Assembly (NCBI GenBank): GCA_035489435.1
Contig: DATHKG010000123.1
DNA length: 64,000 nt
From: DATHKG01 sp035489435
Lineage (GTDB): Bacteria > Bacteroidota > Bacteroidia > Chitinophagales > Chitinophagaceae
Direction: 5' to 3' (one strand)
The position numbers and the translations under genes were made by a program. Below, one piece after another: positions 1-9,242 of this stretch. The notes beneath the pieces are model-generated. The model was not told where the DNA came from and ran no database searches. It saw only the letters and a list, made by a program, of their open reading frames with translations. Each line of letters begins with the position of its first letter. Position 1 is the stretch's first letter.

Positions 1-1232
1 CCGGTGGCGAAATTGCTTCAAAGGTTGTAGATGTTTATCCCAATCCACGGAAAAAAACGGAAGTAACCCTCCGGCATCAATTCCTGAAAAAACTGAGCGG
101 CAAAAGTTATACTCCCGAAACATCAAAAAAAATCCTGCTTGCTTTAGGTTTTGAAATTATCGTGGGGAACGATGAAGCGTTAACAGTCCAGGTTCCATTC
201 AGTAAACCTGACATCGCGCTGCCGGCCGACCTGGTAGAAGAAATCATGCGTATTGATGGCCTGGATAATGTTGAGATTCCCGGCTCAATAACCATTTCAC
301 CTTCGATTGAAGTAGATGGTTTCCGCCAGGTATTAACTGAGAAAACAGCCGGTTACCTGGCCTCTGTTGGTTTCAACGAAATTCTGACCAACTCTATTAC
401 CAATTCGGCTTATTATGATGAGAAAGAGCTGGACATGTCTGTAAGGCTATTGAACAACCTGAGTGCAGATCATAATATGATGCGGCCATCCATGCTGGAG
501 ACCGGCCTGGAAGCCCTCGCATATAATATCAACCGGAAAAATGCGGACCTGCGGTTTTTTGAATTTGGCAAAACCTATCTGCAGTCAGGTCCTGGCTCTT
601 ACCAGGAAACAAAAAAACTTTGTCTATATGTTACGGGTAACCTGGGTACTGATAGCTGGAAGGGTAAATCTGACAGATCTGATGTTTATTATATTAAGGG
701 AGTTGTGGCAAGAATCTTGCAACTGATCGGGGTTGAAAAAGCGGATTGGGAAGCGGGAACGGGTACAAAGCTTGAATCCGGTTTGCAGATCACACTAAAA
801 AATGAAACGGTCATAGAAATCGGAATTGTAGCAGAAAAAGAACTAAAACGTTTCGATATCAGGCAGCCGGTTTATTTTGCCGAATTCAGTTGGGAGAAGT
901 TATTGGATCATAGACCAAAACAGGGAGTTCAATATCGTGAATTACCAAGGCAGTTGCCGGTATTAAGAGACCTGGCTATGGTTGTAGACAAAGCAGTACC
1001 TTATGAGGCTATAGAAAATTCGATCAGGAAACTGCGCCTACAGAAACTGGAAAAACTACAACTCTTCGATGTTTTCGAATCTGAAAAGCTCGGAAAGGAT
1101 AAGAAGTCATTAGCAGTAAGTTTCACCTTCCTTGACGAACAGAAGACGCTTACCGATACAGAGATCGATGATATGATGCAACAATTAATAAAAACCCTGA
1201 CACAAGATCTGCAGGTTGAAATAAGAAAATAA
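1..1232 (+). CDS. pheT: Phenylalanyl-tRNA synthetase beta subunit (5' end cut by window)
   Basis: The 3' part of the beta chain of the tetrameric enzyme that charges tRNA-Phe. The reading frame is open from base 3 to the TAA at 1230-1232, so the gene begins before the window and about 409 codons are visible. The visible part starts with a B5-like region (PRKKTEV, then DLVEEIMRIDGLDNV), continues into the core domain (FNEILTNS; DHNMMRPSMLETGLEAL; FEFGKTY) and ends with the anticodon-binding FDX-ACB domain (YRELPRQLPVLRDLAMVVD ... LTDTEIDDMM). The next gene starts one base after the stop, suggesting co-transcription. The first in-frame ATG at 162 is internal, not the start. Confidence 0.97.
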   Translation, partial: GGEIASKVVDVYPNPRKKTEVTLRHQFLKKLSGKSYTPETSKKILLALGFEIIVGNDEALTVQVPFSKPDIALPADLVEEIMRIDGLDNVEIPGSITISPSIEVDGFRQVLTEKTAGYLASVGFNEILTNSITNSAYYDEKELDMSVRLLNNLSADHNMMRPSMLETGLEALAYNINRKNADLRFFEFGKTYLQSGPGSYQETKKLCLYVTGNLGTDSWKGKSDRSDVYYIKGVVARILQLIGVEKADWEAGTGTKLESGLQITLKNETVIEIGIVAEKELKRFDIRQPVYFAEFSWEKLLDHRPKQGVQYRELPRQLPVLRDLAMVVDKAVPYEAIENSIRKLRLQKLEKLQLFDVFESEKLGKDKKSLAVSFTFLDEQKTLTDTEIDDMMQQLIKTLTQDLQVEIRK

Positions 1233-1233
1233 C

Positions 1234-1521
1234 ATGATTGACATCGGGCAACAACTAAAAAGAATCAATGAAAAGCTTCAACTTTTAGTGAAGCAAAATC
1301 AATTGTTGCTCAGGGACAATGAAAAGTTAAACGCAGACCTCCGGCACGCAAAGGAAATTCAAGATGACCAGCTCAGGAAAATTGATGAACTGGAACAAAA
1401 AATTTCTTTGCTCAAAATGGCAACAGGTCAGTTACTCGAGACTGATAAAAAGGAATTAGAGAAAAGACTCAATCTTTATATCAAGGAGATCGATCGCTGT
1501 ATCACCATGCTGGGCGAATAG
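1234..1521 (+). CDS. Small coiled-coil protein downstream of pheT
   Basis: A 95-residue protein made almost wholly of heptad-rich, charged helix (residues about 5-75, with repeated Leu/Ile spacing such as LKRINEKLQLLVKQNQ), so a coiled coil is predicted. It has no signal peptide or membrane segment and should be cytoplasmic. The ATG lies one base after the pheT stop, which indicates translational coupling. The next plus-strand gene is zapA, also a small coiled-coil cell division factor, so a role near ZapA is conceivable, but this is inference from position only. I do not recognise a named family. Confidence 0.8.
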   Translation: MIDIGQQLKRINEKLQLLVKQNQLLLRDNEKLNADLRHAKEIQDDQLRKIDELEQKISLLKMATGQLLETDKKELEKRLNLYIKEIDRCITMLGE

Positions 1522-1779
1522 CTAAACCCTTTTTACAAGGCGCATTTTCATTTCTTCCTGGCCATTTGAAAGTTCCAGGGTGTAAACGCCATAAGGGAGA
1601 TCATTGAGACGGTTCCAGGTTACAACCTGGTTGCCTTCAGGGATTTCTCTTTCAAAACGGCTGCATTCATATCCGGCATCATCGCGTAGAATAGCGCAGA
1701 TACTGCAGGCAAGAGTAGCAACCATTTCGAAGCTCAGCATGTCAATGAAGACAGGCGATTTAATTGTAGCGAAAATCAT
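1522..1779 (-). CDS. Small protein resembling a T9SS C-terminal sorting domain
   Basis: An 85-residue protein on the opposite strand between two plus-strand genes. Its last third (NQVVTWNRLNDLPYGVYTLEL ... KMRLVKRV) has the pattern of the type A sorting domain of type IX secretion cargo: a W..L..LP.GVYTL strand followed by a basic R/K-LVK end. There is no preceding effector domain and no clear signal peptide. The start at 1779 (MIFATIKSP) leaves just one such beta domain; an in-frame start at 1863 would add 28 residues with little family character. The stop abuts that of the coiled-coil gene. It could be a stand-alone cytoplasmic relative of the fold rather than a secreted protein. Confidence 0.6.
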   Translation of the reverse strand: MIFATIKSPVFIDMLSFEMVATLACSICAILRDDAGYECSRFEREIPEGNQVVTWNRLNDLPYGVYTLELSNGQEEMKMRLVKRV

Positions 1780-1906
1780 AATCGTTGGGTTATGGATTAA
1801 AAAATAATTGTTCCAATAACTATCCAAACGATCCGTAAAAACTGTCCAAATAAGCCGTGACACTTATATGGACTAAATTTAATCAAAGGTTTTCAAAAAT
1901 GCAAGT

Positions 1907-2203
1907 ATGGACACACTGATTCCTATTAATATTATTATTGCCGACCGCAGTTACCGGATAAAGATCGAACCCGCCGACGAGGAAGTTGTCCGCAAAACGC
2001 TGAAACTGATCAATGACAAAATCATTGAATATAAAAACCAGTTTGCCGGTAAGGATATGCAGGATTATATCTCAATGGTTATATTATGGTATGCCACCGA
2101 CATGAAACAACGCGGAGCCGGTGAGTCTGCCCTCAGAGAAATTTCCACCAGCTTCAACCTCCTCGAATCCGTCCTCGACAAGGCCCTGGAGAAAAAAAGC
2201 TAA
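1907..2203 (+). CDS. zapA: Cell division protein ZapA
   Basis: A 98-residue cytoplasmic protein of the ZapA family, which cross-links FtsZ filaments at the division site. The N-terminal beta-hairpin head (LIPINIIIADRSYRIKIEPADEE) and the following long helix (VVRKTLKLINDKIIEYKNQF, then a second helix to the C-terminus) match the family in order and length. It sits between pheT with its coiled-coil partner and rny, a neighbourhood I regard as usual in Bacteroidota. No Shine-Dalgarno site is visible upstream. Confidence 0.9.
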   Translation: MDTLIPINIIIADRSYRIKIEPADEEVVRKTLKLINDKIIEYKNQFAGKDMQDYISMVILWYATDMKQRGAGESALREISTSFNLLESVLDKALEKKS

Positions 2204-2220
2204 CGATCTGTTTTTCAAAC

Positions 2221-2334
2221 CTCTCACTCACCACTCACCACCGACCACTAACCACTTACAACTCTTCTTCCCCTTTTCATAATTCATAACTCATACCTCT
2301 CTTTTCATAACTCATAATTCATAATTCATAATTC
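2221..2334. repeat. Heptanucleotide repeat block, copy 1 (zapA-rny gap)
   Basis: Degenerate tandem heptamers on the plus strand: CTCACTCA/CCACTCAC units at 2221-2260 pass into CATAACT/CATAATT units at 2278-2334. The period is seven bases (CATAATTCATAATTCATAATTC). It is the reverse-complement orientation of the ATTATGA/ATGAGTK blocks at 25.7, 42.2, 59.5 and 62.8 kb. Here it lies between co-directional genes and has no inverted partner. Confidence 0.85.
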
Positions 2335-2432
2335 TTTTTCACTATTTTCGCAAATTACCCTCTCGTTCTACTTGAATCACAACAGATAGCGAGCGCTGAA
2401 TATGAAAGAACAATCTAAATTATTTGTACAAA

Positions 2433-3998
2433 ATGGAACCAAACACAATAACCTATATAGTTGGCATAGTGGCTCTAATAGCCGGCATCATAGCCGGAAA
2501 GCTCATCTTTGCCAAGAATACACAGGCTAAAATCAGTGAAGCAGAGTCAGAAGCATCAAAAATTATCGCTGACGCAAAAACAAACGCAGAAAATCAGAAA
2601 AATCAGAAAATGCTGGAGGCCAAGGAAAAGTTCCTTCAGCTGAAATCAGATTATGATAAAGATGTTCTTGAACGCAACAGGAAGCTGGGAGATGCGGAGA
2701 ACAGGATGCGTCAGAAAGAACAGACCACCAGCCAGAAACTCGAGCAACTGGAAAAACAGGTAAAAGACAATGACGCCATTAAAGAAACACTCAATCGCCA
2801 GATTGAAGTGGTCAATCTGAAAAGGGCCGAACTGGAAAAACACCAGGAAGAGCATATGCGTAAGCTCGAAAAAATTGCAGGTCTCACTGCGGAAGAAGCC
2901 AAGGCTCAGCTTATCGAAGGCCTTAAGCAGGAAGCGCATACACAGGCGATTGCCATTCAGCAGGAGATTGTTGATGACGCCAAGCAAAAAGCCAACAAGG
3001 AAGCCAGGAAGATTATTATCCAGTCTATACAGCGGACCGCAGCAGAACAGGCAATTGAAAATTCGATAACCGTTTTCAACCTGGAAAGTGATGAAATCAA
3101 GGGCCAGATCATTGGCCGGGAAGGAAGAAATATCCGTGCAATCGAAGCGGCTACCGGCGTCGACCTGATAGTGGATGACACCCCGGAGGCAATCATCCTC
3201 TCATCGTTTGATCCGCTGAGGCGTGAAATCGCCCGTTTAAGCTTAACCAGGCTGGTGACTGATGGCCGTATTCACCCTGCCCGTATCGAGGAAGTTGTTG
3301 AAAAAACCCGTCGCCAGATAGAAGAACAAGTGATGGAGATAGGTGAAAGAACTGTAATAGAGCTTGGTATCCATGGTCTTCATAAGGACCTGGTCAGAAT
3401 TGTTGGAAAGATGCGATTCAGATCATCTTATGGTCAGAACCTGCTTATGCACAGTCGTGAAGTGGCAAATCTTTGCGCTATCATGGCCTCTGAGCTTGGA
3501 ATGAATGCTAAATTGGCAAAACGTGCGGGTCTTTTACATGATATCGGTAAAGTTCCTGATGAGGAAACTGAATTAAGCCATGCATTGCTGGGAGCAAAAC
3601 TGGCTGAAAAATATGGCGAGAATCCGGCGGTAATCAATGCTATCGGAGCTCACCACGATGAAATGGAAATGCAGTATGTAATCTCGCCGATTGTCCAGGC
3701 CTGTGATGCCATCAGTGGTGCACGCCCGGGAGCAAGAAGAGAGATTATGCAGCAGTACCTGCAAAGGATCAAGGATCTGGAGAATCTGGCAATGGCTTAT
3801 CCAGGGGTTGAGAAGGCCTATGCTATCCAGGCAGGACGTGAACTTCGTGTAATAGTTGAGTCAGAAAAAGTGAGTGATGCAGATTCAGACAGGCTTTCAT
3901 TTGAGATAGCCCAGAAAATACAAAATGAAATGACTTTCCCGGGCCAGATTAAGGTGACTGTGATACGGGAAAAACGTGCAGTGAATGTTGCCAGGTAA
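2433..3998 (+). CDS. rny: Ribonuclease Y
   Basis: Membrane-anchored endoribonuclease that starts mRNA decay. Of 521 residues, an N-terminal membrane helix (TYIVGIVALIAGIIAG) is followed by a long coiled coil (about 30-200), a KH domain (GQIIGREGRNIRAIEAATG from about residue 223) and an HD domain with the metal-binding pair in LLHDIGK near residue 368. The length matches the family. I chose ATG 2433 over the in-frame TTG at 2424. It is followed by rplS after a gap that carries its own promoter-like sequence. Confidence 0.96.
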   Translation: MEPNTITYIVGIVALIAGIIAGKLIFAKNTQAKISEAESEASKIIADAKTNAENQKNQKMLEAKEKFLQLKSDYDKDVLERNRKLGDAENRMRQKEQTTSQKLEQLEKQVKDNDAIKETLNRQIEVVNLKRAELEKHQEEHMRKLEKIAGLTAEEAKAQLIEGLKQEAHTQAIAIQQEIVDDAKQKANKEARKIIIQSIQRTAAEQAIENSITVFNLESDEIKGQIIGREGRNIRAIEAATGVDLIVDDTPEAIILSSFDPLRREIARLSLTRLVTDGRIHPARIEEVVEKTRRQIEEQVMEIGERTVIELGIHGLHKDLVRIVGKMRFRSSYGQNLLMHSREVANLCAIMASELGMNAKLAKRAGLLHDIGKVPDEETELSHALLGAKLAEKYGENPAVINAIGAHHDEMEMQYVISPIVQACDAISGARPGARREIMQQYLQRIKDLENLAMAYPGVEKAYAIQAGRELRVIVESEKVSDADSDRLSFEIAQKIQNEMTFPGQIKVTVIREKRAVNVAR

Positions 3999-4037
3999 AA
4001 AAACTTGCAATATCTGACGGATTTTAATTTTTTTAAT

Positions 4038-4045
4038 TACCTTTG
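4038..4045 (+). promoter_or_regulatory. Putative -7 promoter element for rplS
   Basis: TACCTTTG is an exact match to the Bacteroidota -7 consensus TAnnTTTG and lies 24 bases before the rplS ATG at 4070. No convincing -33 TTTG is seen at the expected spacing. Its position also argues against the upstream in-frame TTG start at 4043. Confidence 0.5.
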
Positions 4046-4069
4046 CCTCCCTTAAAAAAAGTGAATGTT

Positions 4070-4447
4070 ATGAGTACCGCAGTCCAATTTGTACACGAAC
4101 AGTTAACAGGCCAGAAAGAATTTCCAAAATTCAAAGCTGGTGACAATGTAACTGTCAACTATAAAATCGTCGAAGGTGGCAAAGAACGTATCCAGAGTTT
4201 CCGCGGCGATGTTATTAAACGCCAGGGCACTGCGCATACTGCTACTTTCACCGTGAGAAAGATATCTGATAGTATCGGAGTTGAAAGAACTTTCCCTATT
4301 TATTCGCCGAATATTGATTCTATTGAAGTAAATAAATCTGGCCGTGTTCGCAGGGCTAAGTTATTCTTCCAGAGGAGCCGTAGCGGTAAAAGTGCAAGGA
4401 TCCAGGAGAAAAGAAGAGCTGTGGCCACCGCACCCGCCAAGTCATAA
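4070..4447 (+). CDS. rplS: 50S ribosomal protein L19
   Basis: Large-subunit protein at the interface with the 30S subunit. The 125-residue product carries the family pattern FKAGDNVTVNYKIVEGGKER, then IQSFRGDVIKRQG, then ERTFPIYSPNIDSIEV and the basic RRAKLFFQRSRSGKSARIQE end. ATG 4070 is chosen because the in-frame TTG at 4043 falls inside the promoter-like TACCTTTG. An intrinsic terminator follows 22 bases after the stop. Confidence 0.97.
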   Translation: MSTAVQFVHEQLTGQKEFPKFKAGDNVTVNYKIVEGGKERIQSFRGDVIKRQGTAHTATFTVRKISDSIGVERTFPIYSPNIDSIEVNKSGRVRRAKLFFQRSRSGKSARIQEKRRAVATAPAKS

Positions 4448-4469
4448 TTTCAGACAACAAAATAATTCA

Positions 4470-4506
4470 AAGGGTAGGGTCATAAAAAGATCCTGCCCTT
4501 TTTTTA
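4470..4506 (+). terminator. Intrinsic terminator after rplS
   Basis: A 12-bp stem (4470-4481 with 4489-4500, two G-U pairs) encloses the loop ATAAAAA and is followed by a T-run to 4505. It closes the rplS transcript. Confidence 0.85.
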
Positions 4507-4663
4507 TTGAACCCACCGTTTATTTACATAACAATAATAGTTTTATAGTACCGTTCATCTTTATTGATTTCATTTGGCAATTAGCCAATTCAATTAACGT
4601 TATTAGATCGCAAAAAGCTGTAATTTCGTAACTGTATCTATACTTAATAAAAAAATCAGTATC

Positions 4664-4906
4664 ATGTCTATCTTAAATTCCAACTTCCTGATGATCTCAA
4701 TGCCCGGCGGTACTGAGTGGATCCTCATTGTATTAGCTGTGTTAATTCTCTTTGGTGGTCGTAAAATACCTGAGTTTATGAGAGGTATCGGTCGTGGTAT
4801 CCGTGAGTTCAATGACGCGAAAACCAATGTGAAGAAAGAGATCGAAGAAGGTATGAGTGAAAAAGAAAAGCAAACAACGTCTACTTCTTCTCCATCTCAG
4901 AATTAA
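4664..4906 (+). CDS. tatA: Sec-independent translocase TatA/E subunit
   Basis: An 80-residue subunit of the twin-arginine translocase, which exports folded proteins. A single N-terminal membrane helix (EWILIVLAVLILFGGRKIP, ending in the conserved FGG) is followed by the amphipathic helix (FMRGIGRGIREFNDAKTNV) and a charged, Ser/Thr-rich tail. This order and length are typical of TatA/TatE. tatC is not next to it in this window. It is followed by gatA after 83 bases. Confidence 0.92.
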   Translation: MSILNSNFLMISMPGGTEWILIVLAVLILFGGRKIPEFMRGIGRGIREFNDAKTNVKKEIEEGMSEKEKQTTSTSSPSQN

Positions 4907-4989
4907 TTCTTTTGTTACCTTCGCGGACACCGGTTATAAGCTGATAAATTCTTAACTATCTGCTATTTAACCCGCCGGTCCATGTTTTG

Positions 4990-6447
4990 GTGAAATTCGA
5001 ATCGATCGCACAATATCATACGGAATTGTTGAATGGTACTGCCACTTGTGTGAGTACTGTTCAACATTTTTTATTTCAGATAGAAGCTAAAAAACACCTG
5101 AATGCCTTTGTTGAAGTGTATAAACAGGAAGCGCTTGAACGTGCTGATTTCCTCGACCGCCAATTGCTGGAAAACAAACCAATAGGTAAGCTACATGGAG
5201 TCGTAATCGCTTTAAAAGATGTAATCTGTTACAAAGATCACCGTGTAACTGCCGCATCGAAAATCCTGGCTGGTTTTACATCCATCTACAATGCGACTGC
5301 TGTTAATAAATTGATTGAAGAAGGCGCCATAATTATAGGTAATGCCAACTGCGATGAATTTGCCATGGGTTCAACCAACGAGAACTCCTGTTATGGCAGG
5401 GTGCTGAATGCTATTGATGAAACCCGCGTACCTGGCGGTTCCTCAGGGGGTTCTGCGGTGGCCGTGCAGGCTGGCTTGTGCATGGTGAGCCTTGGTAGCG
5501 ATACAGGCGGATCCGTCCGGCAGCCGGCAGATTTTTGCGGCATAGTCGGACTGAAACCCACTTATGGAACCATTTCCCGTTATGGATTGATTGCCTATGC
5601 TTCATCCTTCGATCAAATCGGAATCTTCGCCAACAATATACCCGATACTGCCCTGGTCCTGGATGTGATTTCGGGTCCGGATGATTTTGACAGTACCGTT
5701 TCCCCGGAGAAAATCGACTTCAGTCCTGGGGCAATAACAGAGGCTCCCAATAAGATGCTTCGTATCGCTTACTTTGATGAAGCGTTGAACAGCAATGCTT
5801 TAGATCCTGAAATAAAAAAATCAATATTTTCCCTGATCGACCGTTTAAAAGCGGATGGGCACCAGGTAGAGCCCGTGAGTTTTGAATACCTGGATTATAT
5901 TGTTCCCGCCTATTATGTGCTTACAACAGCTGAGGCCTCATCCAACCTATCCAGATTCGATGGAATCAAGTATGGATATCGTAATGTGGATAAAAATAAC
6001 GATTTAACGGACCTTTATAAAAAAACCAGATCTGATGGTTTTGGCAGAGAAGTTAAACGTCGGATCATGTTGGGAACCTTTGTGCTCAGTGCCGGCTATT
6101 TCGACGCATATTTCACCAAAGCCCAGCAGGTAAGACAGCTCCTCGTTCAGAAAACCGACATGGTTTTCAACGAGTTTGACGTGTTACTTCTACCAACCTC
6201 CCCTACTACGGCATTTTCAGCAGGTGAGAAAACAGACGATCCCATCGCCATGTACCTGGCTGACATTTTTACAGTCTTTTCCAATTTAACAGGCCTTCCC
6301 GGAATTTCCATCCCGCTTTTTTGGCACAGTAATGGCTTACCATTTGGCGTACAAGCTATGACAAACCGATTTTGCGAATTATCTTTACTGCAGCTATCAC
6401 ACCAATGGATGCAGTTGTACAGATCAACCGGCAATGAAAGACCCTAA
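4990..6447 (+). CDS. gatA: Asp-tRNA(Asn)/Glu-tRNA(Gln) amidotransferase subunit A
   Basis: Amidase subunit of GatCAB, which converts misacylated Glu-tRNA(Gln) or Asp-tRNA(Asn) to the amide. The amidase signature is complete: the Ser-cisSer-Lys triad falls at K76 (ALKDV), S151 (PGGSSGGSA) and S175 (SDTGGSVRQPA). At about 485 residues it has full length. No ATG exists near the start; GTG 4990 or TTG 4987, three bases upstream, are the candidates. gatB and gatC are not adjacent here. Confidence 0.95.
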   Translation: MKFESIAQYHTELLNGTATCVSTVQHFLFQIEAKKHLNAFVEVYKQEALERADFLDRQLLENKPIGKLHGVVIALKDVICYKDHRVTAASKILAGFTSIYNATAVNKLIEEGAIIIGNANCDEFAMGSTNENSCYGRVLNAIDETRVPGGSSGGSAVAVQAGLCMVSLGSDTGGSVRQPADFCGIVGLKPTYGTISRYGLIAYASSFDQIGIFANNIPDTALVLDVISGPDDFDSTVSPEKIDFSPGAITEAPNKMLRIAYFDEALNSNALDPEIKKSIFSLIDRLKADGHQVEPVSFEYLDYIVPAYYVLTTAEASSNLSRFDGIKYGYRNVDKNNDLTDLYKKTRSDGFGREVKRRIMLGTFVLSAGYFDAYFTKAQQVRQLLVQKTDMVFNEFDVLLLPTSPTTAFSAGEKTDDPIAMYLADIFTVFSNLTGLPGISIPLFWHSNGLPFGVQAMTNRFCELSLLQLSHQWMQLYRSTGNERP

Positions 6448-6580
6448 CCATTCGACCCCGGTTTTTTACCTTCTGTGCTGATTTTCCACCAATTATCCTA
6501 TGCATTTCTTTCCTATCGTCCTATAAGAAATCATCCCTTTTAATCCATACCTGAGCGTCGGCTTTGTTGAGCAAATTAAA

Positions 6581-7750
6581 ATGATGATGAAACAAAAATT
6601 ATTTCTGCTCGCCATTTTGAGCCTCGGAATTCTGAATCTGGTATCTGCAAATGATGAAGACAAAAAGAAGAAACCTTCTTCTTCAAAAACTTCAGTCACA
6701 AAGAAAACAAGTTCAGCAAAAAAGACCCCGGCCAAGGCAGTATCAAAAAAAACACCACCTGTAAAAACTATTATCCTTAAGGATACTATACAGTCGCCTG
6801 GTAAATTTGATACTACTGTTTCTACTGAAGGCTTCGAAGATCTTTTCGAGAAAGATACCAGGTCCGGCATTCTTTTAAATGCACGGGCGGTTGAATTCGT
6901 GGAAGATTATATGGAGAAGAACTCTGATGATCTCCTTTCCATGAAGACCTCCTGTACCCCCTACTTCAAAACTATTGAAGGTATTCTTTCTCAATATGGA
7001 TTACCGCTTGAACTGAAATACCTTGCCTTTATCGAATCCCAGTTAAAAATCAAGGCAAAATCATGGGCCGGAGCATGTGGACCGTGGCAGCTGATGCCGG
7101 TTACCGCCCGTGAACTTGGACTTACCGTTAACAAATCCAGGGATGACAGATATGATTATAAAAAAAGCACCCACGCCGCTTCTAAATACCTGATTGATCT
7201 TTATAAAGAATTTGGTGACTGGTTATTGGTGATAGCCGCTTATAATGGTGGTCCTGGTAATGTATACAGCGCCATTAAAAAGAGCGGTGGAAGCCGTAAC
7301 TTCTGGAAATTACAGAATTTCCTGCCAGCTGAATCGAGAACCCACGTTAAAAAATTTATTGGAACTCATTATATATTTGAAGGCTCCGGAGGAGTAACTA
7401 CACTTACCAATGCGGAAGCAAAAAAACAAATAGGTGTTACAGCCACCTATTTACTTAACCGGAAGATTACAAATAAAGAGAAAGCAAACGCAAAAACACT
7501 GATCGTATCCGGTAAGTATCGCTCTGAAATGATTTCAAAAAATATCATGATGAGCCACGAAGATTTTCTTCGTTACAATCCTGAATTCGACAAAAAAATG
7601 TCAAGCAGTGACAATGTTTATGAACTTAAACTGCCTGCAGACAAAATGGAACTCTTTAACGCCAACAAGTATAATATCCTGAATGATTCGGTGCAATCAT
7701 TGTTAAACTCCAACACGGTGATGACCGTTAGAAGCGACGCAGGAAGATAG
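6581..7750 (+). CDS. Lytic transglycosylase, MltD/Slt type
   Basis: A 389-residue periplasmic peptidoglycan hydrolase. A signal peptide (MMMKQKLFLLAILSLGILNLVSA) is followed by a Lys/Ser/Thr-rich linker to about residue 65. The SLT domain at about 140-260 contains the catalytic Glu in YLAFIESQLK, the GACGPWQLMP motif, and the LLVIAAYNGGPGNV motif. The C-terminal part (about 290-375) may be a degenerate LysM-like or YcjG-type region; I cannot assign it firmly. It is monocistronic, with an intrinsic terminator 25 bases after the stop. Confidence 0.9.
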   Translation: MMMKQKLFLLAILSLGILNLVSANDEDKKKKPSSSKTSVTKKTSSAKKTPAKAVSKKTPPVKTIILKDTIQSPGKFDTTVSTEGFEDLFEKDTRSGILLNARAVEFVEDYMEKNSDDLLSMKTSCTPYFKTIEGILSQYGLPLELKYLAFIESQLKIKAKSWAGACGPWQLMPVTARELGLTVNKSRDDRYDYKKSTHAASKYLIDLYKEFGDWLLVIAAYNGGPGNVYSAIKKSGGSRNFWKLQNFLPAESRTHVKKFIGTHYIFEGSGGVTTLTNAEAKKQIGVTATYLLNRKITNKEKANAKTLIVSGKYRSEMISKNIMMSHEDFLRYNPEFDKKMSSSDNVYELKLPADKMELFNANKYNILNDSVQSLLNSNTVMTVRSDAGR

Positions 7751-7775
7751 CCTTCAAACTCTTAATACAATCAAC

Positions 7776-7806
7776 AGGGAATCATATTTATGGTTCCCTT
7801 TTTTTG
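7776..7806 (+). terminator. Intrinsic terminator after the lytic transglycosylase gene
   Basis: A 9-bp stem (7776-7784 with 7791-7799, one G-U) and loop TATTTA are followed by seven T residues. Confidence 0.85.
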
Positions 7807-7877
7807 TGTTTACTTTTTGCTTTTTATTTTCCCGACTTTAAGGGCATTTAGCTTTTCCGGTAATATTTTGTGGCGAT

Positions 7878-9185
7878 TTATTGAAGTATGTCACGGATAG
7901 CCGCCACTTTTACAAGGCACTCTTCATATTCAGCTTCCGGATCGCTGTAGAAAGTAATTCCTGAACCTGCCGGAAATGACAGATACCGGCCAGAACGGTT
8001 ATAGATCAGGCTACGGATCACCACATTGAAATCAAAGTCTTTTTCAGGATTGATATAGCCAATCGCACCGGAGAATATGCCACGCTTCGTGCGCTCATAT
8101 TTTTCAATGAGCCGGAGTACATTTTGCTTTGGTGCGCCGGTCATGGATCCCATCGGGAAAGTTGCCCTGATAACTTCAACCCAGTCCGATTCAGACTTTA
8201 ATTCTCCGCTCACAGTGGAGATCATCTGGTAAACCTGGGGGAAATTGTAAACCCCGAACAGTTCATCCACCACCACTGATCCTTCTATGCAGATGCGGGA
8301 AAGATCATTTCGTACCAGGTCGACGACCATCACGTTTTCGGACCTGTCCTTAGCACTTTCGGATAACCGTTGCTGATTGGCTGAATCAGCTTCAGCATCA
8401 TTGCCTGTACGTTTTAGCGTGCCTTTGATTGGTTGTGAGATAACTTTGAGCCCATCTTTTTTGAGATAACGTTCTGGACTTGCACAAATAAGATATTTAT
8501 CATCGAGTTTATAAAATGCTGAAAACGGGTTAGGGGAAAGCCGGCTCAATTTTAAAAAAATCTCTACCGGGTCGATGGTGATATCTTCAGCATAAAACTC
8601 CTGGCAAAAATTGATTTCATAACAGTCGCCCCTTAGTATATGTTGTTTAAGAAGATTTATCGTCTGCAGATATTCATCCCTTGTATAACGCTCACGGATC
8701 CCGATTCCTTTATGCGATTCGCTGACTGTTTCAGCTTTACCCTTTTTATCCGTTAACCGAATACTGATGATTTCTCTATATACTGAATCAGCTTTGACAC
8801 CAATAGAACCAATTCGCATAGTGTTAGCCGTTAGCTCGACAACTATCTCAGGTACAAAAAAAAACAAGTCAGGGAAATTGATCTTATCCGGATGGGAAGA
8901 ACTCAAATGTTCGGTCTCATTTTTCAAATCATAACCGAGATGTCCGAATAGCCAGTCTTTGTGTTGAGATCCGAATTTCTGAAGTTGGTCCAATGCATTA
9001 CCAGCAGCAGCTGATAAGGATTGAACAGCGCCCACACCCAGCAGGCATTCTATCTTATGATGACCGGATTGATAACCATTGTTATCCAAAAAACAACAAA
9101 TGTTGAATCGGTTTGCCCAGTTCAACATTTGTTGTTTTGTGTTGTCGAAGTCCTGTATAGGAAATGAAACGAAAGTTCTGTTCAC
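7878..9185 (-). CDS. pabB: Aminodeoxychorismate synthase component I
   Basis: Chorismate-binding enzyme for the p-aminobenzoate branch of folate synthesis. Of 435 residues, the C-terminal half is the chorismate-binding domain (DRSENVMVVDLVRNDLSRI; FPMGSMTGAPK; AGSGITFYSDPEAEYEEC). Residues 252-256 read PIKGT; Lys at this position marks PabB, whereas anthranilate synthase TrpE has PIAGT. No glutaminase domain is fused and no pabA lies nearby. The start is GTG at 9185; no in-frame ATG near it would keep the N-terminal domain. Confidence 0.9.
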   Translation of the reverse strand: MNRTFVSFPIQDFDNTKQQMLNWANRFNICCFLDNNGYQSGHHKIECLLGVGAVQSLSAAAGNALDQLQKFGSQHKDWLFGHLGYDLKNETEHLSSSHPDKINFPDLFFFVPEIVVELTANTMRIGSIGVKADSVYREIISIRLTDKKGKAETVSESHKGIGIRERYTRDEYLQTINLLKQHILRGDCYEINFCQEFYAEDITIDPVEIFLKLSRLSPNPFSAFYKLDDKYLICASPERYLKKDGLKVISQPIKGTLKRTGNDAEADSANQQRLSESAKDRSENVMVVDLVRNDLSRICIEGSVVVDELFGVYNFPQVYQMISTVSGELKSESDWVEVIRATFPMGSMTGAPKQNVLRLIEKYERTKRGIFSGAIGYINPEKDFDFNVVIRSLIYNRSGRYLSFPAGSGITFYSDPEAEYEECLVKVAAIRDILQ

Positions 9186-9242
9186 TTAGTTAGTTGGAAC
9201 GCTACCACAAAATCAACCTGATGATTTTCGGCTGCGTGATAA

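Noticed and set aside
2204..2432. Possible 6S RNA in the zapA-rny gap
   Set aside because: The gap near zapA hosts 6S RNA in some bacteria, but here it is mostly heptamer repeat and shows no long imperfect hairpin with a central bubble.
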